Part shown: positions 43,990-52,264 of the stretch, in pieces
How positions within the stretch are numbered: the first letter of the stretch is position 1
Layout of the letters: every line of letters starts with the position of its first letter
Assembly: GCA_023391815.1 (NCBI GenBank)
Contig: JAEWAF010000086.1
Coordinates: 124,001-188,000 of the forward strand
DNA from: Pseudomonadota bacterium
GTDB taxonomy: Bacteria > Pseudomonadota > Gammaproteobacteria > Steroidobacterales > Steroidobacteraceae
Direction of reading: 5' to 3'
Length of the DNA stretch: 64,000 bases
Translations under genes and position numbers: made by a program
Notes under the pieces: generated by a model
Databases searched by the model: none
What the model saw: the letters and a program-made list of their open reading frames with translations, nothing else
What the model was told of the DNA's origin: nothing

Positions 43990-45837
43990 GTGAACCGCCG
44001 CTGCGAGAGCAATGCAATTGCACGGTGTGCCCTGATGGGTGCACTGCTGTTTGTCTTCTCGATTGCCGTGAACGCCTCGGCGCTCGCGCCCGGTTTGCGC
44101 TCGGATATCGAACGGCTTCTGCAGGACAACGGACTGACTGGAGCAGTGTGGTCCACGGTGGCGCCGGACGGCACCATCGCAGTCGATGCCGTTGGTGTGA
44201 AAGTCGCGCGCACCGGCGAGCCACTACGCTCCGACGATCGGGTTCATGTCGGCTCGGTGACCAAGACGCTCCTGGCAACTGGCATATTGAAGTTAGTCAG
44301 CGACGGCCGGCTTGCACTCGAAACGCCGATCTCGAGATATCTGCCTCAATTGGTGTTCGACAATCCTTGGGCGACGAGCGAGCCGATCAGGCTGCGCCAC
44401 CTGCTCGATCATACGGCAGGCTTGGACGACGCGCGCCTCTGGCAGGTTTTCAGCTTGAAGCCCGAGGCTGATGCGCCACTGGCCGAGGCTTTCTCGCGCG
44501 ATCCGACGCTGCTACGCGTGCGCAGCCGACCGGGGAGCCGATTCTCGTATTCCAATATGGGTTACGTTCTGCTTGGCATGGTGATCGAATCTACTACGGG
44601 TGAGCGCTATGAGCGCTATCTGGACGATCACCTGCTCCGGCCACTCGGGATGCGCGACAGCACCTTTGCCTTCGTCTCGCAGGCGGGCCCGCGGGCGGAT
44701 GCTCGTCTGGCGATGGGACATTTCGAAAATGGAGTCCCCCAGGCCGCGGTACCCAGCTATTTGCGACCCGCCACACAGTTCACGACCACGGCGGCGGACA
44801 TGGCTTCGTTCGGACGCTTCCTCATGAGCGACGGCCGAATCGACGGCGCACCTTTCATAGATCCAGCGCTGCTGCGTGCGATGGGCCGGCCGTTCGAGAC
44901 GGAAGCCGCTCGGGCAGGCTTGGCGGCAGGATATGCGCTGGGCCTGGGTCGTCGCGATCGGCACGGTGCGGTCGGCTCGTGCCACGCAGGCAATACGGTG
45001 GGCTACCGGGCCATGCTCTGCGTTTTCCCGGAACAACAAAAAGCATTCTTCATCGCGATGAATGCTGATAGCGAAACGGCGAACTATGAGCGCTTCCACG
45101 CACTGCTCGTCAGAGCGCTGAAACTCGACGCGGTTGCTCTGGCCGGCGCTGGCATGCCGTCCGCTGACGTCGCAGACTGGGAAGGCATCTACATCCCAGC
45201 ACCCCCCCGGATGGCGAGTTTCGCCTGGCTCGCCACCGTGTTCGACTTCGTCCGCGTGAGCTGGGATGGAACTCATCTACGGCTGCGCTCCCTCCAGTCG
45301 GACGACAAAACACTCGCGCCACAGGGCGGACTCTTATTCAGAGCGACTGACCGTGCCACGGCTTCGCACGTGTTCCTGACATCTGTCGACGGCGAGAGCG
45401 TTTTGAGCGACGGGCTGAAAAACTACGAGCGGACTTCACTGGCGAAAATTGCGCTTCTCTGGGCGAGCCTATGCGGAGGCATCTTGGGACTGCTCATCAT
45501 AGTCATCTCGGGTACGGTGCACCTGTTATCGAGACGTCTGACGCCTTCCGGGGCGATCTTCGCGCCATACCTCACCGTGGTCGCTCTGCTGCTGCCGTTG
45601 CCCTTGTTTGTTCAGCAATCGTTTCTGCAACTGGGCGATGTAACTATAGCCAGCGTAACACTCGCAGTGGTTACGGCCGCGTTGCCCGTTGGAATGATCA
45701 TCGGCCTTGCGCGGCAACTTCGCACTCGCACCCCGGGCATGATGGCGGTGATCGATGCCGCCGCCATGCTCGCAGTCCTGCAGTGGACGATCGTTCTTGC
45801 TTCATGGGATCTTGTGCCGCTACGCCTCTGGCACTAG
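43990..45837 (+). CDS. Membrane-anchored serine hydrolase (beta-lactamase fold) with C-terminal TM domain
   Basis: A 615-residue protein: signal peptide (LMGALLFVFSIAVNASALA), class C-type catalytic domain with S89-V-T-K92, Y187-S-N189 and the His-Gly-equivalent C-H-A-G-N-T, a linker domain (about 395-470), and four C-terminal membrane segments (from LWASLCGGILGLLIIVISG). This design is that of membrane peptidase/esterase relatives of penicillin-binding proteins. The GTG start has GGGAGAG upstream. It converges on the lasso peptide operon, with 123 bases between stops; a link with that operon is conceivable but not shown. Confidence 0.82.
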   Translation: MNRRCESNAIARCALMGALLFVFSIAVNASALAPGLRSDIERLLQDNGLTGAVWSTVAPDGTIAVDAVGVKVARTGEPLRSDDRVHVGSVTKTLLATGILKLVSDGRLALETPISRYLPQLVFDNPWATSEPIRLRHLLDHTAGLDDARLWQVFSLKPEADAPLAEAFSRDPTLLRVRSRPGSRFSYSNMGYVLLGMVIESTTGERYERYLDDHLLRPLGMRDSTFAFVSQAGPRADARLAMGHFENGVPQAAVPSYLRPATQFTTTAADMASFGRFLMSDGRIDGAPFIDPALLRAMGRPFETEAARAGLAAGYALGLGRRDRHGAVGSCHAGNTVGYRAMLCVFPEQQKAFFIAMNADSETANYERFHALLVRALKLDAVALAGAGMPSADVADWEGIYIPAPPRMASFAWLATVFDFVRVSWDGTHLRLRSLQSDDKTLAPQGGLLFRATDRATASHVFLTSVDGESVLSDGLKNYERTSLAKIALLWASLCGGILGLLIIVISGTVHLLSRRLTPSGAIFAPYLTVVALLLPLPLFVQQSFLQLGDVTIASVTLAVVTAALPVGMIIGLARQLRTRTPGMMAVIDAAAMLAVLQWTIVLASWDLVPLRLWH

Positions 45838-45960
45838 TAGCCCTCTCTGAAAGCATCGACGCTCATCGAGGCCACGGCTACTGCGTGCCACACTGCTGCG
45901 AGCGACGGAGAATCATCGGACCGTCGTCGCTAACGTGAGCGATTCGCGTCGATGACCGGA

Positions 45961-46665
45961 CTATGGAGTTCCAACCGCCTTGCCTTCCAGCTCGGTGAGA
46001 TCGTCGACGAGGCGCATGAGCGCTTCGCCCCTGCGGTCGGTACGACTGGCGTCGGTCTTGTATTTTCCGTTCACCAGCAGGGTCGGCAGCTTGGTGACTT
46101 TATAGTGCTTCAACAATCGCTCGGCGTTGCGCAGGTGCATTTCGACTTCATCCGAACGATATGCGTTCATGAACTGCTGCGGGTCGATGCCGTGCTGCCT
46201 GGCAAATTCCAGCTGTAACTGCAATGTCTGCTGCTCGTCGCTCGCGACCAGCCTGTTGCGCCGGGCATGGATGGTGTCGAAGATGATCGCGTGGAGGTCG
46301 GTGCGGCCTAGCACCTGCAACGTATAAAACAATCGGGCGTGCGGCTGATCGAGGTCCCCCCAGGTCGTAGGAACGCGCTGAAACTCGACGTTCCGCGGCT
46401 TCTTGTTATTCCACAATGTCACATGCGGGTCCATCGTGTAGCAATGCGGGCACCCGTACCAGAAGAATTCCACCACCGTAACCTTGCCGTTCTCGCCCGC
46501 CACCCCGGCGAGCGGCTCGAAGACTTCGTAATGTGTGCCGGCCTGCCACCGATCGTGTTTGCCGACGACCACTTCCGTAACGGGCGTGCTGTCGACCGGG
46601 ACGCGCTCACATGCCGTCATGGCCAGGACCAGTGAAATACACAGCAGTCTTCGGCGCAGTTCCAT
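45961..46665 (-). CDS. DsbA-family thiol:disulfide oxidoreductase, lipoprotein, in lasso operon
   Basis: A 234-residue thioredoxin-fold oxidase with active site C72-P-H-C75 (VEFFWYGCPHCYTMD), the same dipeptide as E. coli DsbA, and a cis-Pro loop TKLPTLLVNGKY. The signal ends with lipobox AMTA-C19, so it should be tethered to a membrane in the periplasm. The gene starts 10 bases after the stop of the lasso cyclase gene, and its AAGGA ribosome site overlaps that stop, so it is cotranscribed. The lasso core encoded at 49363-49524 has two Cys; making that disulfide is the most economical role. It could also be a general DsbA. Confidence 0.88.
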   Translation of the reverse strand: MELRRRLLCISLVLAMTACERVPVDSTPVTEVVVGKHDRWQAGTHYEVFEPLAGVAGENGKVTVVEFFWYGCPHCYTMDPHVTLWNNKKPRNVEFQRVPTTWGDLDQPHARLFYTLQVLGRTDLHAIIFDTIHARRNRLVASDEQQTLQLQLEFARQHGIDPQQFMNAYRSDEVEMHLRNAERLLKHYKVTKLPTLLVNGKYKTDASRTDRRGEALMRLVDDLTELEGKAVGTP

Positions 46666-46675
46666 GACTGTTCCT

Positions 46676-48490
46676 TCAAGCCGCCGACCAGCTGTTGATC
46701 CAGGCTTCGGTGCTCAAGTGATAAACGAACAGTTCCGCAAGCTCTTGGCGCATCTGCGAACGCGGCGTGCTCAACGCCGCCTCCACTCGCCGCCGATCGA
46801 GCAGTTGCTGCTTGACCAGGTGACCGTCCAGCAGCATCGCTTTGATGTATTGCAGATTCCCATCCCACAGCCGTTGCAGATAAGAGTCCAGTCCGGCCTT
46901 CCCCCGCCGAGACACGATGCTGTTCGGCAAGTCTTGCGCGAACGCCTGGCGTGCAACAGCGCGATCCCTGCCTTCCGCCGCCATGAAATAGGTCGGAGTA
47001 CGCAGGCAGACCTCCATCACCGGCTGCGAGAACAGCGGATGCACGCGTTCGGCCGCGACCAGGCGTTGCAACGGATCGTAGTAGGCAAACGGCAGGACCA
47101 TGGCCTCGACATGCTGCAGCTTGCCTTCTGGAACACCGTCGATCGAGCGCAGCCACGGGTGAATCCAACGCTCGTCCCCACGCACGGCGGCGACGACTTC
47201 GGGCCTCACCAGCGGCCGATGACGCTCCATATCCGCCAGGGGATTCCATGGACGGCGCAGCAGGCCGCGCATCCATCCCGACTTGAGCACTGACCAGACC
47301 GAAGTTCGTTCAGCGCGCGCGACCTGTCCCGAAAGCCGCCACGCGCTCAGCAATGCTCGTGAGTACAAATAGTCACTCACCGCAAGCTGGCCCTGCCCCT
47401 GAAAGAAAAGCTGGTCGCCGCCGATGCCCTTGAAAACGGCCGAAGCGCCGGTCCGCACGGCCAGTTCATTCTCAAAGCTGCCATGCTGGACGGAGTATTG
47501 ATAAACCGCCGGGCGCGGGCACTTTGCTACCCCCGCGAGTGCCTCCAACTTCACCGACGACACATCGAGCTGCCGCTCGATGAGCTTGCAATCGAGGTGG
47601 CTTGCGGCCGCCCTTGCGAACCTACGCTCATCCGTGTCGGTCGCCGCATCGTGAAAGTAGTGCAGGCACGTGATCGACGGTTGGGACGGCGCCGTGCGCA
47701 AGCAGCTGAGTACGATTGAGGAATCCAGCCCACCCGACAGGGAATGCACGATACCCGGGTAACAGGATGCCCACGCCCAGATGCATGCACGCGTGGTGCC
47801 TCTCAGCTCATGGACCGCGGCGTCAAAGCATTCGAACGGCTGCGATCGGCTGATCTCCACGGGATTCCAATACAGCACCGAGTGCGTAGTGCCGCCGAAG
47901 CGATGTTCGACGCATTCGCCCGGTGCCACCTCCGCGACTTCGTCAAGGCCGGTCTCGCGATTCTGCAACCGCCAGTTGCACAGGTATGCCGCCACGAACG
48001 ACCAGTTGATCGAAAACCTCTGCAACCCGAGGTCGAGACAATCCTCGGCGTGCGAGAAATAAATACTCACGCCCTGACTGGCGTATTTGAAACAAGGCAA
48101 GTGACCGGTCGGATCTCGTAGCACGTAGGTGCTGCGTGACTCGGGCTCGTGCAGAAATGCGACGTAGCGGCCCCAATACCGATCGATCAGCGCGCGCCCG
48201 CCGGAGGTGACGATGGCAGCACTGCGTTGCTGATCGAGCTCAAGTCGCTCGGGAACTTGGTGCGTGACATCCGGCTTCTGGAAAAGCCGACCGAGTATGA
48301 CGCCGCTTTGACCTGGCAACAGGTGAATCTCATCTCCGTCGTCCCGCTCACTCCTGTAGAAAACCACCGCGCGTGGTCCGCTGTGGACACTGAGCCATCC
48401 GGCCGACGCGCTCAACTTGGAGGTAAGCCGCCCGCTGGCCTGCGCGACGGATTCCGACCCGTCGCAAACCAATGCTATGAAACGCAACAT
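46676..48490 (-). CDS. Lasso peptide macrolactam synthetase (C protein, asparagine synthetase-like)
   Basis: A 604-residue ATP-dependent cyclase. In lasso biosynthesis the C protein adenylates the side chain of a core Glu/Asp and closes an isopeptide with the N-terminal amine. The N-terminal glutaminase-like domain lacks Cys2 (MLRF), as expected for an enzyme using no glutamine. RDPTGHLPCF matches the asparagine-synthetase arrangement, and the ATP pyrophosphatase loop S252-G-G-L-D-S-S is intact, as is GIGGDQLFFQG. The gene lies 15 bases after the B gene. At about 600 residues it is of normal size for proteobacterial C proteins. Confidence 0.9.
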   Translation of the reverse strand: MLRFIALVCDGSESVAQASGRLTSKLSASAGWLSVHSGPRAVVFYRSERDDGDEIHLLPGQSGVILGRLFQKPDVTHQVPERLELDQQRSAAIVTSGGRALIDRYWGRYVAFLHEPESRSTYVLRDPTGHLPCFKYASQGVSIYFSHAEDCLDLGLQRFSINWSFVAAYLCNWRLQNRETGLDEVAEVAPGECVEHRFGGTTHSVLYWNPVEISRSQPFECFDAAVHELRGTTRACIWAWASCYPGIVHSLSGGLDSSIVLSCLRTAPSQPSITCLHYFHDAATDTDERRFARAAASHLDCKLIERQLDVSSVKLEALAGVAKCPRPAVYQYSVQHGSFENELAVRTGASAVFKGIGGDQLFFQGQGQLAVSDYLYSRALLSAWRLSGQVARAERTSVWSVLKSGWMRGLLRRPWNPLADMERHRPLVRPEVVAAVRGDERWIHPWLRSIDGVPEGKLQHVEAMVLPFAYYDPLQRLVAAERVHPLFSQPVMEVCLRTPTYFMAAEGRDRAVARQAFAQDLPNSIVSRRGKAGLDSYLQRLWDGNLQYIKAMLLDGHLVKQQLLDRRRVEAALSTPRSQMRQELAELFVYHLSTEAWINSWSAA

Positions 48491-48505
48491 GCCGCATTCC
48501 CTGCC

Positions 48506-49222
48506 TTAGGCTGCCATGATGGGCGTATACACGGACACACGATCGAGGCTGTCATTGAGCAGTGTCGCGCCGTGTTGAATCCAGGAATGCGCCATGAACG
48601 ACGGCGAGCTGCGTACGCCGATCACCCATTGCGGCTGCAATCCCTCGCGCAACAAGAAGTACAGCAGCGCCAGCGAGTCGAATAAGCAGGCGCCGCGCGC
48701 GTCGTATGTATACGATCGCAGGCGATCGAACAGACGCGACAGCTGCCGAATGGCAACCTCGTGCTGGCCTTCGCGACTGATGACCTTTGCGCGCCGACGG
48801 CAAACGTCGTCCACGATCCATTCCATCGAACGAAAGCGCAAATGGAATCGAGCTGCCGTCACCGCGGCGGCGAACGACAGCAAATGTTTCAAGCGCAGCG
48901 GTATCTCGCCTTCGTCGGCCGCCTCGATCGCACTATCCGTCGGCACCGCCACCGGCGGCGTCAGCTCCTTGCCCTGCGAGCGCTCGCTCGTGAGCAGACC
49001 TCGCTTCAGCATACCCGCCGCTATTCGATTTCCGGCCTCGGCCGTCGGCAACAACTTCTCCGTTGCGAGCGGCGGCCAGCCGGCAACCAGGCCGGCAAGC
49101 GAACACGCGCGGCTCGCTTCGAGCGCCAGGTATCGATCCGCTTTGAGATCCAGCAGCACCACGCTGCTCCCGCTCAAACAGGCAAACGCATGCTTGGATA
49201 GAAAGTAGGCGGGCCCCGGCAC
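48506..49222 (-). CDS. Lasso peptide leader peptidase B, fused RRE (B1) and transglutaminase-like protease (B2)
   Basis: A 238-residue two-domain protein. Residues about 5-80 form a PqqD-like RRE that binds the leader (FLSKHAFACLSGSSVVLLDL-KADRYLAL); residues about 110-238 form the B2 cysteine protease with Cys179 in DARGACLFDSLALLYFL, His212 in FMAHSWIQHG and Asp224 as the likely third residue. It removes the leader so that C can cyclise. The GTG at 49222 is chosen because AGGAG lies eight bases upstream; the frame is open to a TTG at 49243 with no usable ribosome site. It follows the precursor gene by 140 bases. Confidence 0.9.
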   Translation of the reverse strand: MPGPAYFLSKHAFACLSGSSVVLLDLKADRYLALEASRACSLAGLVAGWPPLATEKLLPTAEAGNRIAAGMLKRGLLTSERSQGKELTPPVAVPTDSAIEAADEGEIPLRLKHLLSFAAAVTAARFHLRFRSMEWIVDDVCRRRAKVISREGQHEVAIRQLSRLFDRLRSYTYDARGACLFDSLALLYFLLREGLQPQWVIGVRSSPSFMAHSWIQHGATLLNDSLDRVSVYTPIMAA

Positions 49223-49310
49223 GAGTCGCACTCCTGTGATCAACTCCGGCAGCAGGCTGCGTGATGCCCTCTGACTATCGAAGGCTCAAACAGCATCGAC
49301 GCGGCGAAGG

Positions 49311-49338
49311 GTGTGCAGCAGCCGAGGCTGCCGCACAC
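49311..49338 (-). terminator. Strong hairpin between lasso precursor and B gene
   Basis: On the minus strand GTGTGCGGCAGC pairs with GCTGCTGCACAC around the loop CTCG: twelve pairs with one G-U wobble. It begins 24 bases after the precursor stop and has no U tract. Hairpins at this place are known from other proteobacterial lasso operons, where they favour precursor message over B and C message. Confidence 0.65.
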
Positions 49339-49362
49339 GATAGTAAGGACGCAGAGCCTGGA

Positions 49363-49524
49363 TTATGGACAGATGAGGCGGCCCGGCTCGCAGTCTGGCC
49401 CCTCGAAATTCCGCCCCACCCCGCCGCGGGTCTCTTCGGACATTCTGCCGAGATCGATCAGGTCATCCCCGTCGAGCATCGCTTCCGCCTCGACGAATCC
49501 TACGTCTTCCATTACATGTTTCAC
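49363..49524 (-). CDS. Lasso peptide precursor (A), class IV-like core
   Basis: A 53-residue precursor. The GTG start has a strong ribosome site, GGAAGGAG, six bases upstream. Residues 1-33 are an acidic leader ending LGRMSEETR, with the Thr at position -2 that lasso precursors conserve. The core is residues 34-53: ring segment GGVGRNFE, tail GPDCEPGRLICP. Gly1 and Glu8 fit an 8-residue macrolactam; Cys12 and Cys19 both lie in the tail, as in the class IV peptide LP2006, which also has Gly1, Phe7-Glu8 and two tail Cys. B, C and DsbA genes follow on the same strand. Start at Met5 is a less likely alternative. Confidence 0.9.
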   Translation of the reverse strand: MKHVMEDVGFVEAEAMLDGDDLIDLGRMSEETRGGVGRNFEGPDCEPGRLICP

Positions 49525-49581
49525 AGCGTTCTCCTTCCGTGTCCATTGCTACATGCTGCCTGCACGGAGCGCAGCAATCCG

Positions 49582-49611
49582 AGTATGCCTCTCGTCATTC
49601 GGCACTTGCAA
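49582..49611 (-). promoter_or_regulatory. Candidate promoter of the lasso operon
   Basis: TTGCAA (49606-49611) and CATACT (49582-49587) with an 18-base spacer, about 58 bases upstream of the precursor start. An AT-rich segment (AAAATATGTTGATATATTCC on the minus strand) lies further upstream near 49663-49685 and could be an UP element or another promoter. The 285 bases between the S41 gene and the precursor hold no other gene. Confidence 0.35.
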
Positions 49612-49809
49612 CGTCAACGAGATCAGCGATTGAAACATTCCGATTCGGCGGGACTGTCTCGTTCGGAATATATCAACATATTTTCAGCGACCCTGCGGTC
49701 TGCTGGATCCGCCGGGATCGCGATCTTGTTCACGCAATATGTTGGCGATCGTCCCGGACCAACGTGATGCCCCAAGTTCATCAGGGCGCCTGGCCTCCAC
49801 AATGGTTGG

Positions 49810-51033
49810 TTAGGGCGTTGCCAGAATCCACTGCAGTGCTGCATCTTTTCCCGCCTTGAACAACGGCCAATCAGGGTCGATTCGCTGATCGGGAAATACA
49901 GCGTCAGTCTGTGAGTCCGGCTGGAATCTGTACTTGAGCATCGAACAAGAGACACGCAGCTTTGATAGCGGAAGCGTAAACAAATGGTTCTCCTGATATC
50001 CGTTGGGGCGCGCACCCGTGGGCTCGCCGACCAGGATTGCTTCCGTCTCTCTCCTGAAATCGGTGATGTTGGTCATGCCGGCTGAAAATGCGCCGCGGCC
50101 CGTAATCACGAAAAGATGTCCAGCACGGTTTAAGGCGGGCATAAATATCAGCTTGTAGATGAGGTATTCCCTCCCCTTGGTGAAGTTTCCACCTTGGTTC
50201 CAGCGCATATCGATTATCAGGCGTCTTACCGGATGCCTGCCGATGTATTCCCAAAGCCGTGCGGACTGCGTCTCCAGGTCTCGGTAGGAGCGGAAATCCA
50301 CATACACTGTTTCCGAGTCAGCCAGGTACGTAAACCAAAGCGCATCCTCCGGGTGCTGAAAGGGCAATGGCACCGGTTCGATAGCGACCTCCCCTGACTT
50401 GCTGGCTTCTGCAGGAACAGGCCGAATCCGCAGCTTGAAGCGACGACCAGAATCATCTTCAAAAGTGAAATCCGCGGAACCCAGACCCTGAAGGACGCCC
50501 AAAGCAGCTAACGGTTCGACGTGCATGAGCTGCTTTGCGCTGCTGTTCAGCACGTACCACTGATTCTCAGCTTGCGGAACAAACTGTTGAATCCTCTTCT
50601 GGACTTCCCCAATGGATACGGATCCGATCGAGACAATCCTGGCTCCCAGTGCTTCGCGGTATTCCGGAGCCGCGCGGATGACCCTGAAATCGTTGCCAAA
50701 CCAAAAGCCCTCCAGCGGAAATCTCCGATACAAGCCCGACGTGTCCAGAAATGTATGCCCGTCGCCAATGAGGGCCGCCAGGTGCTGCAAGCCAGCGACA
50801 ACTTCGTAGTCCTTCATCGAAGGGATCCGCTGCCGCAGGTTGGATACCGCCTGGTCGAATTCGACCTTGCTGATGGAGTGAAAAGGATCTCGGTGTTTCG
50901 TCGTGATCTCGTTGGCGAAAAACTCGAGATCCTGGCGCCACTGTTCGGCGGTCAAATCCGGAAGCGAAGCTTCACCATGAGCAAAGTTGCAAGCAAGGAG
51001 CAGGATAAAGAACAGTTTGTTCACAAAGCACAT
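49810..51033 (-). CDS. S41-family peptidase, probable lipoprotein
   Basis: A 407-residue C-terminal-processing-type protease. The signal ends FFILLLA-C-N, a lipobox, so it is likely membrane anchored in the periplasm. The catalytic Ser is in GRGAFSAGMTNI and the S41 core motif RWNQGGNF is present; the N-terminal part (about 30-120) is a helical domain with IGDGHTFL. A PDZ domain is not obvious. ATG at 51033 is used since the upstream TTG gives no signal peptide. It is directly upstream of the lasso precursor on the same strand; processing, turnover or immunity roles are only inferred. Confidence 0.8.
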   Translation of the reverse strand: MCFVNKLFFILLLACNFAHGEASLPDLTAEQWRQDLEFFANEITTKHRDPFHSISKVEFDQAVSNLRQRIPSMKDYEVVAGLQHLAALIGDGHTFLDTSGLYRRFPLEGFWFGNDFRVIRAAPEYREALGARIVSIGSVSIGEVQKRIQQFVPQAENQWYVLNSSAKQLMHVEPLAALGVLQGLGSADFTFEDDSGRRFKLRIRPVPAEASKSGEVAIEPVPLPFQHPEDALWFTYLADSETVYVDFRSYRDLETQSARLWEYIGRHPVRRLIIDMRWNQGGNFTKGREYLIYKLIFMPALNRAGHLFVITGRGAFSAGMTNITDFRRETEAILVGEPTGARPNGYQENHLFTLPLSKLRVSCSMLKYRFQPDSQTDAVFPDQRIDPDWPLFKAGKDAALQWILATP

Positions 51034-51305
51034 CCAGTGTTCAGCTTCGAGGGGTGCGAATGTATCAGCCAAAGAATCTCGCGAGGCGACCTTGTAGATG
51101 TCCTGTCCGTTGGAGCTGGTGCTCGCCCGAGCGGTTGAAAGACAAGTGTTCTACTCGGCGGTTCGGACCTATCGCTGTTCGATGCGCAACCCGCTCGAAA
51201 GGTTTAAATGGCAGCTCGTCCACGGGCTCGACCTCAGGCGCAACCGCGTGCCCGCACTGAGACTCCGTGATCCTTGATTGTGCTAGGAGGGCCGCACTAG
51301 GATGA

Positions 51306-52106
51306 ATGCAACAGCATGAGGAACTGTACGTGACTACAGACAGCTGGGATGTCCCCGCTTCTCGCACACCCATTCGGGCCGGGTGCCTCGCGCTTTTAGT
51401 CCTGGCAATCCCTGCGTGGGGCGAGCCCTCATTCTCTGTGGCGTCAACCTTCAGTTCAGAAATTGACGCAAAGTGCCCGGAGGCGGTGCGCGAGTTCGCA
51501 GAGATCCGATCGCGCACCAACGCTCCGCGTGTGCCCAGGACCGTGACGAGGCCCGCTCTTCGCGAAAACCTGCTGCTCATGGCAAAGCAGGGTCAGGAAG
51601 CCAGAGCGTTCCCGATCTCCTCCGGGGGCCGCCTCGATGCAGTGAGCCCGCAGGTCGTGCGCATGCGCGAGGTGGACTCCGCTAATCTCAAGCGGCTGAA
51701 ACACATCGTTAATCAGGACGGCTTTCCCACCGCGGAGATGGTCGGCCTCGATGGAGTCAATGCCGCATGGCTGCTGACAGTACACGCTGCCGTCGATCCG
51801 GATTTCCAGGAGCAGGTGCTGAAGCTGACCGAGGAGCACGTGCGTCGAGGCGAAGTGCGCAGCGATCAAGTAGCCCTGCTTACCGACGATCTACTGGACA
51901 GCCGGGGCAAACCGCAGCGATACGGCACTAATTTCGTACTGCTCGATGGCGAGCTAAAACCTGCGCCGATGGAGGACGAAGCGAATGTCGACAAACGCCG
52001 GCGGGCAGCAGGGCTCGGCACTCTGGCGAATTACGCATGCGTCCTCCGCGCAATGTACCGCACGCCCGAATCTCAGATCCCGAATTCTTCGGCCGCCTCC
52101 CGATGA
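51306..52106 (+). CDS. DUF6624-like exported protein
   Basis: A 266-residue protein with a hydrophobic signal (CLALLVLAIPAWGEPS). The second half has the DUF6624 pattern: GFPTAEMVGLDGVNAAWLLT-VHA, DPDFQEQVLKLTEEHVRRGE, ALLTDDLLDSRGKPQRYGTN and EANVDKRRRAAGL. The family is uncharacterised. The ATG at 51306 is taken; a GTG at 51330 is possible. It is divergent from the S41 gene, with 272 bases between holding nothing recognised, and convergent with the beta-lactamase gene. Confidence 0.75.
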   Translation: MQQHEELYVTTDSWDVPASRTPIRAGCLALLVLAIPAWGEPSFSVASTFSSEIDAKCPEAVREFAEIRSRTNAPRVPRTVTRPALRENLLLMAKQGQEARAFPISSGGRLDAVSPQVVRMREVDSANLKRLKHIVNQDGFPTAEMVGLDGVNAAWLLTVHAAVDPDFQEQVLKLTEEHVRRGEVRSDQVALLTDDLLDSRGKPQRYGTNFVLLDGELKPAPMEDEANVDKRRRAAGLGTLANYACVLRAMYRTPESQIPNSSAASR

Positions 52107-52264
52107 ACTTCCCACAGAGCCTCAGCTGAATTCCACTCAGCTCCAGTGCACGGTGCTGTTCAGATCGAAAGTGACGTAAATCTGGAAGTGATATAAGAAG
52201 CTCTCGCGAGGACCGTGAGCGTCATCGTACCCGGACCCGAGTACGGACGTATACCCATGGCGCG

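Noticed and set aside
46617..47276. Long overlapping ORFs antisense or out of frame within the lasso cyclase gene
   Set aside because: Arg/Gly/Ala-rich shadows of the cyclase frame without ribosome sites; the cyclase frame is fully supported by motifs.
49363..49524. Alternative lasso core starting one residue later (Gly35)
   Set aside because: It would put Thr at -3 and give a 7-residue ring; the Gly34 reading fits the conserved -2 Thr and an 8-residue ring.
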